NCBI RefSeq assembly: GCF_008831285.2
Contig: NC_045148.1
Location: forward strand, 20,825,002 to 20,889,001
Direction of reading: 5' to 3'
DNA length: 64,000 bases
Source: Nymphaea colorata
Taxonomy: Eukaryota; Streptophyta; Magnoliopsida; Nymphaeales; Nymphaeaceae
Part shown: positions 39,889-52,900 of the stretch, piece after piece
How positions within the stretch are numbered: position 1 is the first letter of the stretch
How the letters are laid out: every line of letters starts with the position of its first letter
Made by a program: the position numbers and the translations under genes
Notes under the pieces: model-generated
The model's database searches: none
What the model was told of the DNA's origin: nothing
The model's input: only the letters and a program-made list of their open reading frames with translations

Positions 39889-39952
39889 ATTAAATTCATG
39901 GATCTCAAATCCTAGTGATCAATGTCTGCAGTGAAACAAACACACCATTAGA
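39889..39952. mobile_element. Short MITE-like fragment
   Basis: GGGGGTGTTCACT on the left faces CAGTGAAACAAACACACC on the right, an imperfect inverted pair around a roughly 30-bp interior containing GGATCTCAAATCC. The ends resemble those of 11310-11727 and 44509-44773, suggesting an internally deleted copy. Confidence 0.4.
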
Positions 39953-41576
39953 AAGGCCACAATTCAACTGCTCAATAACTAGCTTGGGTCGCCAATCTGT
40001 TGTTCCTGATAGGAAAAATCAAGTAGACCAGTGAGAACCTACGCCTAAGTGGAAATGGAGTAGGACAAGGGATCGAGGGTTAGGTTGTTTTCCTTGAGTC
40101 ACCGATCGTGTGGTTAAACTCTTAGAGGCCGAGTTCTATGCAGCTGTCCCTTTTCAACACACTGTAGCAACAACGCATGCATAATGAATATGGAATTGCT
40201 TCGTACCTTTACTTAATTAAGAGGTTGGCTTTTCCAAACCTACAAAGAACAGTTTTAAGTCATGCATCCACAGAATATGGCCTTTTCAACTTATAAATGA
40301 TAGGAATCTGACAAAAACTAAAAATCTCTTTCCCTCTCTGACACGCAAACAAAACTTTCATTCACCATCACTAAACGATGCTTTTATAGATAGGCGGGCT
40401 CACTAATCATGAAAAAGTAAACTTTTGATTAGGAGTAAAGGACAATGAATGGCTCTTCTCTCTCTCTCTTTTTAAATCCTCCTGTCCTGCCTCGATTGAT
40501 AATACGCAAGTTGAGAAGTCTGGCTTTCTCACAGACGTTCTCTACCACTTTGTTATTGGAGGATGCAGTAATGAAGGAATGAAAGTCTACGACCTAGCAG
40601 TATCTGAATCGCCCTAGGGCTAAAGCTACTTGCAAGGCATTACATACCACTTATAGGAATCGTTCCCATCTTTTCTTTACCAAATGATAATGCAGAATAT
40701 CTTTTGCTGCGTTCGTGTCCACCACCAAACACACCACATAAGCAGGACAAAGGGAAAACAAATATATCAAAAGGCAGATGGCGATAATGATTCTCCTTGC
40801 ATAAACCAGGTTCATGCCTAACATATTCATGCACCTTCTTCCCTTCCAATCAGCAATAAATAATCATGGGTTGATGCGGCTGAGATCTGCCTTCATCTCG
40901 ATCTTATTTAATAAACTAAGAACATTGTGGCGCGCAGGTTTTTGCTTTTCCTCAAGCAATGAACTTTGCGTGTATATTATGACAATTAGGTGGTAGGAAT
41001 CTAAGGCAGATTATGTTATATGCCATAAGCTGCATTATATGTCGACATCATCTTAAAAAGTCATGAGGACAGAGGATGTTATAGTTATCCTTGTGTGTGT
41101 GTGTGCGAGCGCACCCGTGTGTGTGAGAGAGCTAGATCCCCTTATCCTTGTCACCCTCCTCACCGTGCGTGATCATTTCCTACTGAAAACTCGTTCTTGT
41201 GCATCAAACATTTCAATGGAGTGCCACACAGATGGATTCAGACGATTCAAGTAATTGAACAACAAGAATCAATGTTAAACCCACGTGAACGCACATCTGC
41301 GTGCCAATTTTTTTGGTCGACTACAAGCAAAATCTGCTGTAATTTTTCTAAGGACTGTGTACTCGTATGATGCATCTTGACCCAAACAAGGTGCAAGGAG
41401 AATAGCCGGTTGACAGATCAGTGAGGATGACGTCGAAGATAAACTAAGTCACATGGTACTTTAGAAAGATTCCCTTCCCATACCGACACATACCAACACA
41501 GTAAAACAACACAGCAAAACAGATACACTTGGTTACTTTTTAGATCAAAACAAATTCAAACTGCTTACTTCAATTT

Positions 41577-41744
41577 ACTTGGTTTTGCTTGTTTTCAATT
41601 TAGCTTTCATTTGGATTATCTTTATTTATATTAATTCTTATTTAACTGTTGTTTTCATTTACTTGGTTTTGCTTGCTTTCAATTTAGCATTCATTTGGAT
41701 TATTTTTATTTATATTGCTTGTTATTTAGATGTTGCTTTTATTT
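41577..41744. repeat. Tandem duplication, 84-bp period
   Basis: ACTTGGTTTTGCTTG starts at 41577 and again at 41661, and the sequence that follows (CAATTTAGC, ATTTGGATTAT, TTTATTTATATT) is shared with few changes. The period is a multiple of three, so a hydrophobic frame stays open through both copies; I take this as chance. Confidence 0.75.
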
Positions 41745-41970
41745 TGGACTTTTTTATGGTATATATATGTATACACACACTCTCTGTGCTTTTGAACACA
41801 TATTTTTTAAAATTATCATGCTCGTACTTACATCTTTATAGCTATACTCAAAACCATACCTGCATCCATATAACTTAGACAATAAAGATCTCTCTCCTTC
41901 TCCATCTCTCTCCAATGCCAGCCCACGGGAGATAGAATGAGAGTACACAGGATGAACTTAGGATTTACAG

Positions 41971-42167
41971 AGGCAGGCTAATGGTTGGCCTCTACCTTGA
42001 AGAGATGGTAGTGATGGCAAGGCAGGCTAATGGTTGGCCTCTACCTTGAAGAGATGGTAGTGATGGCAAGGCAGGCTAATGGTTGGCCTCTACCTTGAAG
42101 AGATGGTAGTGATGGCAAGGCAGGCTAATGGTTGGCCTCTACCTTGAAGAGATGGTAGTGATGGCAA
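41971..42167. repeat. Minisatellite, 4 copies of a 49-bp unit
   Basis: Units begin AGGCAGGCTAATGG at 41971, 42020, 42069 and 42118 and read through GGTAGTGATGGCA with no differences that I can see between copies. Such uniformity implies very recent expansion. A GC-richer CAGCCTGATAAG/GGCCCAGCC block follows. Confidence 0.95.
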
Positions 42168-43477
42168 GGATGACATCAGACTGGCCCAGCCTGATAAGTC
42201 GGACTAGGGCAGGGCTGCAGCCCGTGTCCATGGCCTAAGCTCAGCTTTACAGTAGCTTAGATCCGGCCCAGCCTAGCCTGGTCATGGCGATGCTAGGACT
42301 GGGATCTGTCATACCATGTCCGTCTTTTCTAATAAGTGGATATCAAGAATAGATTTACTAAGGCCCTTTACATATGAGGAGACTTAAAAATAATTATCTC
42401 TTTAAATACAGACAAACATGGTACCAGCCTTTAAAATTTTGAACTGAAAGGGGCATGTGTCCGTCATCTAAAAAAGCAGACGTGAATTTGAAGGACACAA
42501 AAGAATCGCTGGTTTAGAAAAACTGCAATATCAAAGAAGAAAACAACACATGAAAAATTTATAGAGATGTTAGTGTCAAATCATCCCAGGTACACGTAAC
42601 ATGACCACAGGCCTTATCCCAGCAAAAGTAGCATGTGGTATGTCTGGAGAAGCACATTTATGCTACCTTTGATACCATTGCTTTGCCATCTCTATTTTGA
42701 AGCGACCACCTGGACTTTTTGTCTGATGTCATGATTTACCAAACACTATATTGGGTGTGTGTGTGTTGACAATGCAGCATTCTTTGATACCAACACTCAA
42801 ACCTTGATTTAAAGGATGAAATCACCTCAACTTTGATCTTCAAAGGCCGAATTATAGTTTCAAAATTTTGACAAGAGTCAAAATATCATTTTTCAAAATT
42901 TTTATGTAGAATAAATGATTTTATTTTAAATTTACATGTGAAATTTTGAACAAATATTTTTTGAACACCGCCCCCCTCTCCCCCCTGCTTAACATCATTA
43001 CGAGGCTAAAACTGCATGGTGAAAATTACACAAAATCATTGAAAAGCAAGAAAATTAGGTCATTAAACGGCAGGGGCAATAAAATGTTTCATCTACTCAT
43101 CACCATCGACCTGATGTTGATAACTTAGGAAGCTGGTAATAAGGTTCAAAGATGGGGTCGCAGGTGAACTCTAACTGCTTGGTGACTAAAAGAATTTTAA
43201 ATATGACACTGAAAACACCATAAATCATTGCTGCACCATAAACCGTCGCTAATGCCGCTTGTAGTGTCTGTCTTTTAGTGATCAATTTTTAACTTTTAAT
43301 CATCTCGTAGATTTGTTTAAAGTGGGTGCTGCATGCAGCGTTCTACCTAGTAGATGATAACTAGACTGCTAGGCCGAGTTGGCTACTACAATTCGAAAGA
43401 AAAGCACAAGCATCACTGTGGCTAGTTCTGCTAAGCTTGATTGGAAGATGAAGGTGAAAGTTGCTTCAAGTCAAGGG

Positions 43478-43660
43478 TTATACTGTAGCTAGTGGGGTTA
43501 GAGTTGCGTGAAAAGGTAGGTTTCTAGTACGATTTTCATGAGCGCTGTACCCCTATACCTTAAGTGGTGCAACATGGTTTTGCATAAAGGCAGTCAGGCA
43601 GGTGGTAATAATGAACATTGATGCCTTTACATAAAGGACCTCTAAAACTGTGACCTCATT
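43478..43660 (+). mobile_element. tRNA-derived SINE-like repeat (degenerate)
   Basis: TGTAGCTAGTGGGGTTAG resembles an A box and TAGTACGATTTTCATGAGCG a degraded B box. The order GATTTTCATGAGCGCTGT, CCTTAAGTGG then GCATAAAGG parallels the repeat at 13805-13989. No tail or target duplication is seen. Confidence 0.4.
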
Positions 43661-44508
43661 GGTTTCATATCATTAAGGTTGTAAGACATTTGATCATTAC
43701 GCTGGTGGGTGTTTCCTTTTAGAACCTCTCACAATTAGGTTGCACCTACCCTCGCCATCGATGGCATTGGAGCTTTAATTTTGCTCAATTTTAATTCCTT
43801 TATAATTTCAAATAATAAACATGCTGTTTTTTTTAGCAATAATTGTAATTTTTAACTATTGACATTGGAATTTTCTTATATATATATATTATCATGCTCT
43901 TAGATATGACTTCTCAGGGATGCAAACAGTGGCAAACACAACACTTGAATTAGAAGACATACAATAGGACTGCCTATGCTCTAAAATAAGTTAGAACCCT
44001 GGAGGCATAAGAATGTAATCTTTGAGGTTTTGCGATGAAGGCAGTTTATCTTAAGTAAACATTACTTCTCTTTCCTCAATCTCATCACTTCTTATGCTTC
44101 GAGAACAGGAAGCTGCTGAGCTCAAAAGAAAATCTACAAATTTTCCATTAATGTGAAATGAAAGAAACACGGAAAGGTGTTTGAGCTGGACACAAGTGGG
44201 ATTCACACTTATTTCACCTCCATCTCATGCTGGACGCAAGCATGAATCACACTTAAGCCTCATGCCTTTTCATATATTTTTATTATTTAAAAAAAAAATT
44301 TATTGGTTGTGAGAAACTGAGAGCCTCTTTATTCAACCTCAGATTCTTATTAGCCCCTTATTTTGATGTTTGTTTCATCCAATGGTGTGGAAAGTTCAAA
44401 TTTTCCTTCAATCACAGCATTTTCCTGACATTTCAGTTTGAAAAATGTGAACCCAAAAAAATGGCACTATCATTTAATTTTTTCTTGAGAAAAAAAAAAG
44501 ACATTTAG

Positions 44509-44773
44509 GCGGGGTGTTTATTTACATTGGATTTGAGATCAAATTAACGTGATTTGAAATCACTTTCATATGAGGATTTGAAGACAAACTTCTTGCAACC
44601 AAACATATATGAGGATCTGAGGTCAGACTATCTCATCCCTTTCAAATATGATATTTTGGCTACGTACGTTCAGATAATCGTGAAATCCGATACTGGTTTA
44701 CCATATGGGTCTTATATAAAAGGGATTTAAGATTAACTTTGCATCTAAGAAAGAAGGCAATTAACCACACCCT
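44509..44773. mobile_element. Tourist-like MITE candidate
   Basis: The left end GCGGGGTGTTTATTTAC and the right end GTTAAGGG-type sequence in reverse complement (AAGGGTGTGGTTAA) form a short imperfect inverted pair about 265 bp apart. The interior has GGATTTGAGATC and GAGGATTTGAAG words. No open frame. Confidence 0.45.
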
Positions 44774-45062
44774 TACTTTCAAGTGCCAATATAAAGTTAT
44801 AAACCCCATGGGAGGGGCGTCTTCAAATTTTTTCAATTGCTGGGCTCTTAGAGAAGGCTGTCTATATGTTGTTCGTTGCATGTGCTACTGACTTCTATGG
44901 TTGCCGAATGATTAAACTGATTATGAAACTTGAGACCACCGGAAAGTAGCTTGCGAAATGCAATTCCTCAGTGTTTGGCAACACCACACAACGCATTGCC
45001 AAGCGCCAAGCCAACATTGATTGGCATCCACAATAGCCCTCTTACTCTAAGATCTCCACACG

Positions 45063-45720
45063 GGAGAGGGAAATGCTAATTCTCAAAGAATTGCAACAAG
45101 TTTGGGAAGAAGACTATCTATTGTAGAAACAGAGAGCCAGAAAGGATTGGTTTCAGGATGGTGATAGGAATATCAGATTTTTCCAGATGCGTGCAAGTGC
45201 GCGGCAAAAAAGGAACATGACCACTTCCTAACCATTGGTAGCCATACAATACAATCAATTCTTCTGAGTAGTTACATCTTGCTTTTGCTGATTTTATCGA
45301 GGACTTCTATACTACAGATGACTCTGATGGTATCATGATGAATGTGTGCAGATGATGGTTTTGCTGTCGCTGTTCATGAGACCCAAATGCTGAATAATCC
45401 TGTAAGAGATGAGGAAATAAAAAAAAAGGCAGTATTGGAATCCAAGAGTGGCAAAGCCGCGGAGGCATACGGTTTTCCATCTGGCTTTTTCAAAACCTAC
45501 TAGGAGGTAATTGGGAAGGATGTACGTGATGCTGTCAAAGAATCTTTCAGGACAGGTAGGCTTGTGAAGAAGATTAACAGAACTAATCCAGTTCTCATAC
45601 CTAGATTCTCGAGTGTAGAGAACACCAATGAATTTAGACCGATTGCATTGCGTAATAGCATCTATAAGTTCATGGGCAAATCATGGTTAATCGTATGCGA
45701 AACATTGTTTCACTTCCTTA
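45063..45720 (+). pseudogene. Decayed L1-type LINE reverse-transcriptase ORF fragment
   Basis: Plus-strand reading across frames gives KQRARKDWFQDGDRNIRFFQ then RASARQKRN, matching the plant L1 linker before the RT domain (W-x-K-x-R-S-R-x-x-W-L-x-x-G-D-x-N-T-x-F-F). Further on come SKSGKAAEAYGFPSGFFKTY, GKDVRDAVKESFRTGRLVKK and NEFRPIALRNSIYKFMGK, matching RT block 1 and the FRPISLCNVIYK motif. Stops and frameshifts break the frame several times, and no catalytic FADD block is reached, so this is a short dead fragment. It shows that L1-type machinery able to move the SINEs existed in this lineage. Confidence 0.85.
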
Positions 45721-47165
45721 ACAATTATTGTTAGTCCTATCCAAAAAAGAAAATTAATTTATAAGCAGTTGCCAAAAGAAAAGGCTAAAAAATTGGTTTT
45801 ATGAAAACTAGTTTTCTAAAGATTGGTTTTTTAGTTGGCTTCCCAAGACTACTAGTTTGGGTAACATGACGAAAACCCAGTTTTATTTATTTTTTTTGCT
45901 GTTATTTAGTCCCTTTTGAAAAACAGTTTTTGTCAAAAACTCAGCACTCATTTTTGGTGTCATCCAAACAAGCTTGAAGTATATAGTGTATTGAAGGAAA
46001 CCCATTTTCTAAATCCAAAAAGTGACTTGGCGATGTCATTCAAGTTTTCCGGCAATTTTTCAGAACAAGAATTCCTTTAAAAGGGCAAACTGTGGTCTAC
46101 AGTTTAGGAGACAAAAAGCCATGCTCCTTCTCTTTAAAAAAAATTTACGATCCTCTGTGATTCTATGTAGCCTGAATGAAGCAAGAATACCTCCATGTTT
46201 TTCTTCCTGAAGCAGCTATGAAGGTCGATAGGCCGAGCTTAATTTTATGAGCTCGAATGGCGTGGAAGCCACATGCAGCTGGTCATTTCTTTGCCCACCA
46301 CATGCTGGCCCAGATTTGTCGGGTCAGAAAGGCCAGCACCACCTTTTGGTGGTTTCCTCTGCTAGACTGGTTCTTCCAGATCCCTTGTGGACCATGGCTG
46401 CCGGGTAGAAACATTCAAGACATGAACAATTCTTCAAAAAAAAAAAAAAACCCAACTTTGAGAGTAACCGGAAAGGGTGCTTAAATTTGGAGTTTTTTCA
46501 TCTGAATAACTCTTCTACTTGTTATTCACACCACAGACTAAATCAAAGAAACTGAAGATTAAGCGTCTTTTCAGTTAACCATTCTACCAACTTTCTTGCC
46601 TTTCCTTCTTGTTGCGTTTATGAAGATGATGTTACTCAAATACAAAGATCCATAGGTGTACTAATTCATAACGTGAAGGGTGGGTTGGGACTCAAAACAT
46701 CATATACAATCTCGTGATATTGGTCCTTTTTTTGCTGTGCCAAATTGGATTAAGTACTGAGATTGCCTAAATTTGAGTCTTCTACTAACAATAAGAGCTT
46801 TTGAAAAATGTTCCTCGGGCAATTAAATGTCTTCATGCTGTACACCACATCGACCAAATCTGATTTGAAGAGATTTGCACGAATGAAGTTGAATAATGCC
46901 AGGAAGTGGTTGATCGATAGAAAACAAGGCAAAAGAAAAGGGAAGTGGATAGTTCACAATATTGAAAAATCTAGATGCTTCCAGTGAATATCCTGAAAAG
47001 CGATGACCTTGTTATAAACAAAACTTTCCGAAACTGATTCTTGGGAGTTCATGCAAGCCACACAAAACCAATTACAAGCCAAGCCAACGGATCCATTGAA
47101 GCTGAACAAGAACAGCTAAGCCGAGCTAAAAAAAGGGGAAGGGCGGGTTCATGGTTGGGCCCATT

Positions 47166-47174
47166 ATAAATAAC
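47166..47174 (+). promoter_or_regulatory. Probable TATA box of the peroxidase gene
   Basis: TATAAATAA lies 125 bp upstream of the second base of ATG 47299, giving a leader of about 100 nt. The sequence around it changes from AT-rich to C-rich, as is common at plant core promoters. Confidence 0.65.
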
Positions 47175-47298
47175 CCTCCACCCCACCTCACAAATTTGAG
47201 GCGAAGCAGAGGTTCAGCCACATATCGGCTCAGCTGCTAGGGCTCAGCTGCTAGCCCCGTGTGGCTGAGCCATCGGTGGAGCCTTCTGCACCGGCTCC

Positions 47299-49630
47299 AT
47301 GTCTGCCGTACTGTTATTGTTCTCCATCGTGTTCGTGCTTCCGCTCGCCATCCATGGTGACCTACGTGTTGGGTTCTATCAAGAGACATGCCCTTTAGCT
47401 GAAGCTATCACTAGAGGAACCGTTTTTGCAGCAACCGTATTGAATCCCGGTATCGTTCCGGGTCTCGTCCGGCTTCATTTCCACGATTGCTTTGTCCGGG
47501 TAAGTAGTCGTTTTTATGATTCTGATTGCTATGGCAAGCGACCAGGTTTATGCGACCAGGTTTATGGGGAATCTAATGAGCCTCGAGAACGACCTGATGT
47601 ATCAGCTGCCGTTGGACCAGTGAACGGCTGAGGCCTGGATTGACCCACAAAGCAAGATACTAAAAATAGGCTTATGAACCGAATGGGAGGATTATCAACA
47701 AGATTGGTGCCTCGGGTGGGCTTAGCTGATAAGTAGCTAGTCTTTGTTTCAAATCTCCAAAAGGTGCAACGCGGATCTAACTGGCTAGAAATATTTAAAA
47801 TTTATTTTTTAAGAAAAATAAAAAAATCATTAAAGTATTTTTAAATATATCAAAAATTCGCTAAGACACATGGCATTACTAAAATGGCCACGAAAATAAA
47901 TTCGATTCAAATTAGCGATTCAGGACGATTCTAATAGCACTAGCACAAAGACCTCGCGCATTTGCATCTCTTACACTTACTTTGCGCATAAAAAAATTAT
48001 GCATTTGTTTCTTCTTACAAGTTAATGTCTCTTATGTTTGGGATATACATTTAAAAAATTTTTAACTAACCTTTTACATGAAGCAAATGTGCATGGACAC
48101 TTGTTCAGTGTTGCTTTCCCGTGATGCGTGTGAACAGTTCGTTTATTGTCCTACTATGGCGAGTAAAACCATTGAATTATAGAACCGGTCATATTGCCTG
48201 TTCTAGGTTATAGAATATCGGTTGGTATGAAACACCAACCTTCTTTCTGTTGCAGTATACAGGTCCACCATCTGGTTCAACAGCAAAGAATATGTATCCT
48301 GATTGTCAAACCTCACACCCCTTCCACCTTGAAGGCTTTACTAACCAATCCACCTAGCCAGGCGTGTGGAATCCCTGCAGACGATGGCAATTTACGAGAC
48401 AGTGATGATCACTATGACCACTCTAGGGTCATATGTTGGCAACCCATCTTTCATCCTGCCTATACCTGCATGTTCGCACCTCATCCTAAAAGCTCATGAT
48501 CACCTTCTTCTGGAAACTCATGATTATCAGTAGTTAGGATCAAATGAACGACGTAGATACATGCAGCATAGTCAAAACTTCAATTCTAGTTTTTCTCCAA
48601 AAGACTTGAATTTTTTGCTTTTCCAAAAGAGTGTCTTGCCGTTACAGCAGACTTTAACTTTTGATCAGAAGTTCGACACTTCTTATACTTGGCCTACAAC
48701 TGGATCACAACCATGGGAGAGGGGATCTTTCATCTTCTAGGATCGTATCGTCTCCTCAAATGCTTCCTAAGTCCACCTATCCCTAAAATGAACTGTACGC
48801 GATCACTACTGCTATTACCATGGAAATATTGACCTGCATTTGCACGACAGGGTTGCGATGGCTCAATTCTTCTGGACAGCCCTACCGAAGCGGAAGGGGA
48901 TACTGCGGAGAAGGATTCCCCATTAAATGGCGCCTCCCTCCGCGGCCTCGAAGTTCTGGACGACGTGAAGGCTCAGCTGGAAATAGCGTGTCCAGGAACC
49001 GTCTCCTGTGCAGACATCTTAGCTTTCGCTGCCCGTGATGCTGCCTCCTTCGCCGGCATACCGTACTACGAGGTACCATCGGGTCGGCTAGACGGCCGCA
49101 TATCACTGGCTGACGAAGTTCCGCACAACCTTCCCATGCCCTTCTACAACCTGTCCACCCTGGCCAACCTTTTCGCTTCGAAAGGCCTAAACCTGGAAGA
49201 CTTGGTTGTTCTTTCCGGTGCACACTCCATGGGACGAGCCCATTGCCCATCCTTCCACTATCGCCTCTACCATTTCTCACCAACACAACCGCAAGACCCT
49301 TCTCTCGACCCATCATACGCAAACTATCTCAAGTCGATCTGTCCGCCGACGGTAAAGCCACTTGGTGAAAGCTCGGCGGTGCCGCTGGATGCAATAAGTT
49401 CGAACATGATGACTAACACGTTCTACGTGGCGCTCACACAACACAAAGGGCTGCTAGGCACAGATCAGTTACTCATGAGCTCTTTGCCAACAAGAAAGAT
49501 GGTAAGAAGATTAGCGCACAGCCCACACCTTTGGCCGAAGATGTTTGCAGAGGCAATGGTAAAAGTGGGAAGACTGACAACCAATGAACCAGGGGAGGTG
49601 AGGAAATATTGCCGATCTATTAATGGCTGA
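47299..49630 (+). CDS. Class III secretory peroxidase
   Basis: Two exons, 47299-47499 and 48851-49630, join in phase 0 (FVR|GCDG) to give 326 aa. A signal peptide (about residues 1-20, MSAVLLLFSIVFVLPLAIHG) sends it to the apoplast or vacuole. The distal haem motif is LVRLHFHDCFVRGCDGS (Arg58, His62) and the proximal one LVVLSGAHSMGRAHC (His192). Eight Cys for four disulfides are present (31, 64, 69, 114, 120, 199 and two in SICPP and KYCR). It would oxidise phenolics with H2O2 in wall crosslinking or defence. Only the first of the usual three introns is present, so it belongs to an intron-poor branch. Codon use is GC-richer than in the surrounding genes. The particular subfamily is not certain. 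Confidence 0.95.
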
Positions 49631-49942
49631 CGCCTGCCGGGCAGTCTCCGGCTTCTCGGTCTCCAAGCTGGTGTAAGGGAAGATGCATATCAATTAAGCG
49701 GATATCCTCTTTTTTCTTTTTAGCTTCAGTACTTATTTTCGGTCATCAAGGTGTTCGTCCAGAAAGCAAAACTCGATGGTCATCTGTATTTTGTTGGAAT
49801 CATTTTGTCTTAGTATATATGCTATGACGGCAGAACTTCAAAGACCAATTTGTGTAAACACAATCTTGTTTTTCTATATGTACAACTCGTCTTTTAGCCA
49901 CCGTCTCTTACTAACAAAAAGCAGAAGACACCTCACCCAGGC
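49631..49942. other. Convergent intergenic gap, peroxidase and PHS1 3' ends
   Basis: Only 312 bp separate the two stop codons. The stretch is T-rich on the peroxidase side and has no coding signal. It should hold both 3' UTRs and may allow overlapping transcripts. Confidence 0.6.
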
Positions 49943-52900
49943 CTATGGCTTGTAGATGCCCCCCATTTCGTCCAGTGCTTGCTCCACGCTGTGCAGGACA
50001 TCTGATAAAACGCCACAAAAGAACTAGCTTCAGCACTGATAATTAGGCCCGTCAAAACACAAGGCAAGTTTTCATTTGATTCATATGGAACTGATTGGTA
50101 AACCAATTAATGCATACCTTGAAAAGAAGGATCCATCATGTAATCCTGCATATAAATATGACAAGGAAGATGCTTCACTGAACCTAGAAGTAAACCGAGA
50201 AGAAACAGGAGATGACATGAAACTGAGATCTCATGAATACCACAATCTTTGATTTGAGACCAGGCTTTTCAAGACATTTCATCTCCTCCATAACATTTTT
50301 TGCACTGTCAGCTGGAGTCAAACCTGCACCAGAAGATTCTATTTAGGGCATGATTGAGGGTAATCAATCATACCTCAGCGCCCGATGAGCAGCCAAAGTG
50401 GTTGGTTGGAAGCACTAGGATTGGTAAGCAAGCCTCCTCATGAACAACTAGAAGTGTTCATTTATTTCAACGGGATGAACGCATCTCATGATTACCACCA
50501 AAGCAATAAGTAATGCACCATCAGATTCTTGAGATCGCAACACAGTAGGGGAATAGAGGGCTCAGTCAAGGGTGGACGATACTGAAACTACCTCAGTGAA
50601 ATATGAGTGGGAAAATACAAACAAAAAAATTGAAAAAAGAGAGCAATTGGATAGGCCAACAAGCAACTACTCCGCCTTGTAACAATAACCTCGATCCCAT
50701 AAAAAATTTTTCTCATAGAAGTTGAGGAGAAACAGATAGAGTTATGTACCTGTAGGAGATCCACTACAGTAGCTGTTCAGCAAGGCAGCAAAACTAGGAG
50801 GCAAGGCTCCAAAGATCGATTCTAGGTCATCAACTGCATTCAGATTCCCAGGAGCAGAAACACATGGTGGTTTTTCTGTTGCTAAAGGTGATAAATGAGG
50901 ATGATAGGCATCAACATGGCTTCCAAAGCTGGGTTCCTCTTCTGCCCTGCAAAATTTATGATAGTAATGTTAGCAGTAGTTACATTGCAAAACATTGTTA
51001 ATTTTGGAATATGTTGTTGAAATTGCCAAGGAACTTACTAAATATAATTTAATCCTGAAGTTATCATGAACAAGTTCGACTTTGAACTGACAAACCTTCG
51101 GGCTTCAACTATGTAACGTTCTCAGGTTGTTGCACACCACAAGGTGAATGTTCACCCTGCCTATTGAATTGATAACATGGGCTTCACCAGGCCCAGATCC
51201 TTATTATACACAAGGGCATGAGAGAAGTTCCCATCGTTTTTAGTGACCAATAAGTGTATTTCCTTGCAACAATGTTAAACACCGACTTGATAATAGAGGA
51301 GAAAAGATACAATATTTAAAGAATCTTACCTATAACGTGGTCCAGTAGAAACAGAAAATTCAGTAGGACATGAATTTTCACATAGAAGACTGTTCCCTCC
51401 ATAATCATTTGAGACTTCGATACCAACTTTTAAGCACTCCTGAAATAATACAGAATTTTTACACTAAAGAAACCATATGAAATTCACTTACGCTACCTCA
51501 GATTCTTATACAAAAAACTAATCACAGAATAATGATCATCATAGACCAAGACTGGTTCAAGAGGGTTCTGACATTCTATATTGCTAGTAGAATTTACAAG
51601 AATTTGGACCAAAGCCAAACTTTCTCCACACAGTGCAAGTGTATCCATGGATTGGGACCTTTGTCCTTTATAGAAAGCTCCAGTTAGAAATAGAAGAAGA
51701 TCAAATACACCTTGTAAGGGATAAGGAGTAGATCAATTATAAGGAATTAAGGAATGACACTATATTTGGGTTCTTCAACGACTGAGAAAGAGTTCCAGAG
51801 TACGAGAGCTTTGCTATATTACGTTTCATAAGTTCATACAGAAAAGGAAATGTATCAATTACCTTCAAAGAGATCAAAAATGAGTGTGCATCGGAAGCTG
51901 TTGGGAATCTTAGTCCAAATTTTTGAACCTGCATAGTTCGTTGAAATTTCAAACAATATTAAATGCTTGGCTTGGAAATAAGAAATTTATCTAATAGCTT
52001 TGGTGGCATCTGATCCAACAGCTGACATGTCAAAATAAAAAGTGCTGTGATGGGTTAATCTCAGATTCTCCATAAAAGGGCTTCAATCAATTTCTCACTA
52101 GAAAATTTTTAGGTGCACGTTCATCTAAACATTGGTGGTAAATCAGAGTTTGTGTGGACTTGGTAAAGATGTAGATTCGCTCATCTCCTGTCATCTGAGT
52201 TGATGAGAGTGACAAACTTCTTTCATTCTTTTACATCTTCATGAATGTAATGGCACGCATTTTCAGAAAACATCTTGGTGCACGTTCATCTAAACATTGG
52301 TGGTAAATCAGAGTTTCTGTGGACTTGGTAAAGATGTAGATTCGCTCATCTCCTGTCATCTGAGTTGATGAGAGTGACAAACTTCTTTCATTCTTTTACA
52401 TCTTCATGAATGTAATGGCAAGCATTTTCAGAAAACATCTAGAGTGCCCATTATCTTTTCTACAATTTGGGTTTCTCAATGATTTGAATGCAGAGGCACC
52501 TCTGTACAAAACTAAGGAGAAGCAGAGGAAAGCACCTGCATGATCATGTATGACAAGAGTAGAGAATAAGGAGAAACATCCTTTAAACCCCTCCTCTCCC
52601 CCCCCACCCGGGTCTTCATACTTCCTCAAGAAAAATGAAAAATAAAAGCATTTATAGTTTGATGGTGTCTCACATGGATATAGTGAACTACTCTGCAAAA
52701 AATTCACATAAAGGGACTGATTTCTAAAACAGAAATTTTTTAGCCCAAATATAGAATGGGGAAATTTTTCTTAATTTGAAACAGAAAAGTATGGGTTTCA
52801 TATGATAGCTTGTGACATCCTTGAACCAAAAGTCACTTTCTTAATGGTTGATTTGAGGATAATAGCAGCCACCTTTCTTTGTGTAACTAAAAGTAGGTTC

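Larger units (their letters stand above)
36800..47298. other. 10.5-kb gene-poor, repeat-rich interval
   Basis: It starts with the LOB-like promoter/leader region (CT-rich near 37140-37200) and ends with the peroxidase promoter. Between them I see no intact gene, only MITE and SINE fragments, tandem duplications, a 49-bp minisatellite and a decayed LINE, listed separately. Frames such as 38468-38686 and 43100-43285 are open but unrecognised. Confidence 0.6.

Noticed and set aside
41579-41878. Hydrophobic 99-codon frame resembling a membrane protein
   Set aside because: It is made of an 84-bp tandem duplication of T-rich DNA. The hydrophobicity follows from base composition.
48882-49322. 146-codon minus-strand frame
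   Set aside because: It is a shadow of the GC-rich peroxidase exon 2 on the other strand.
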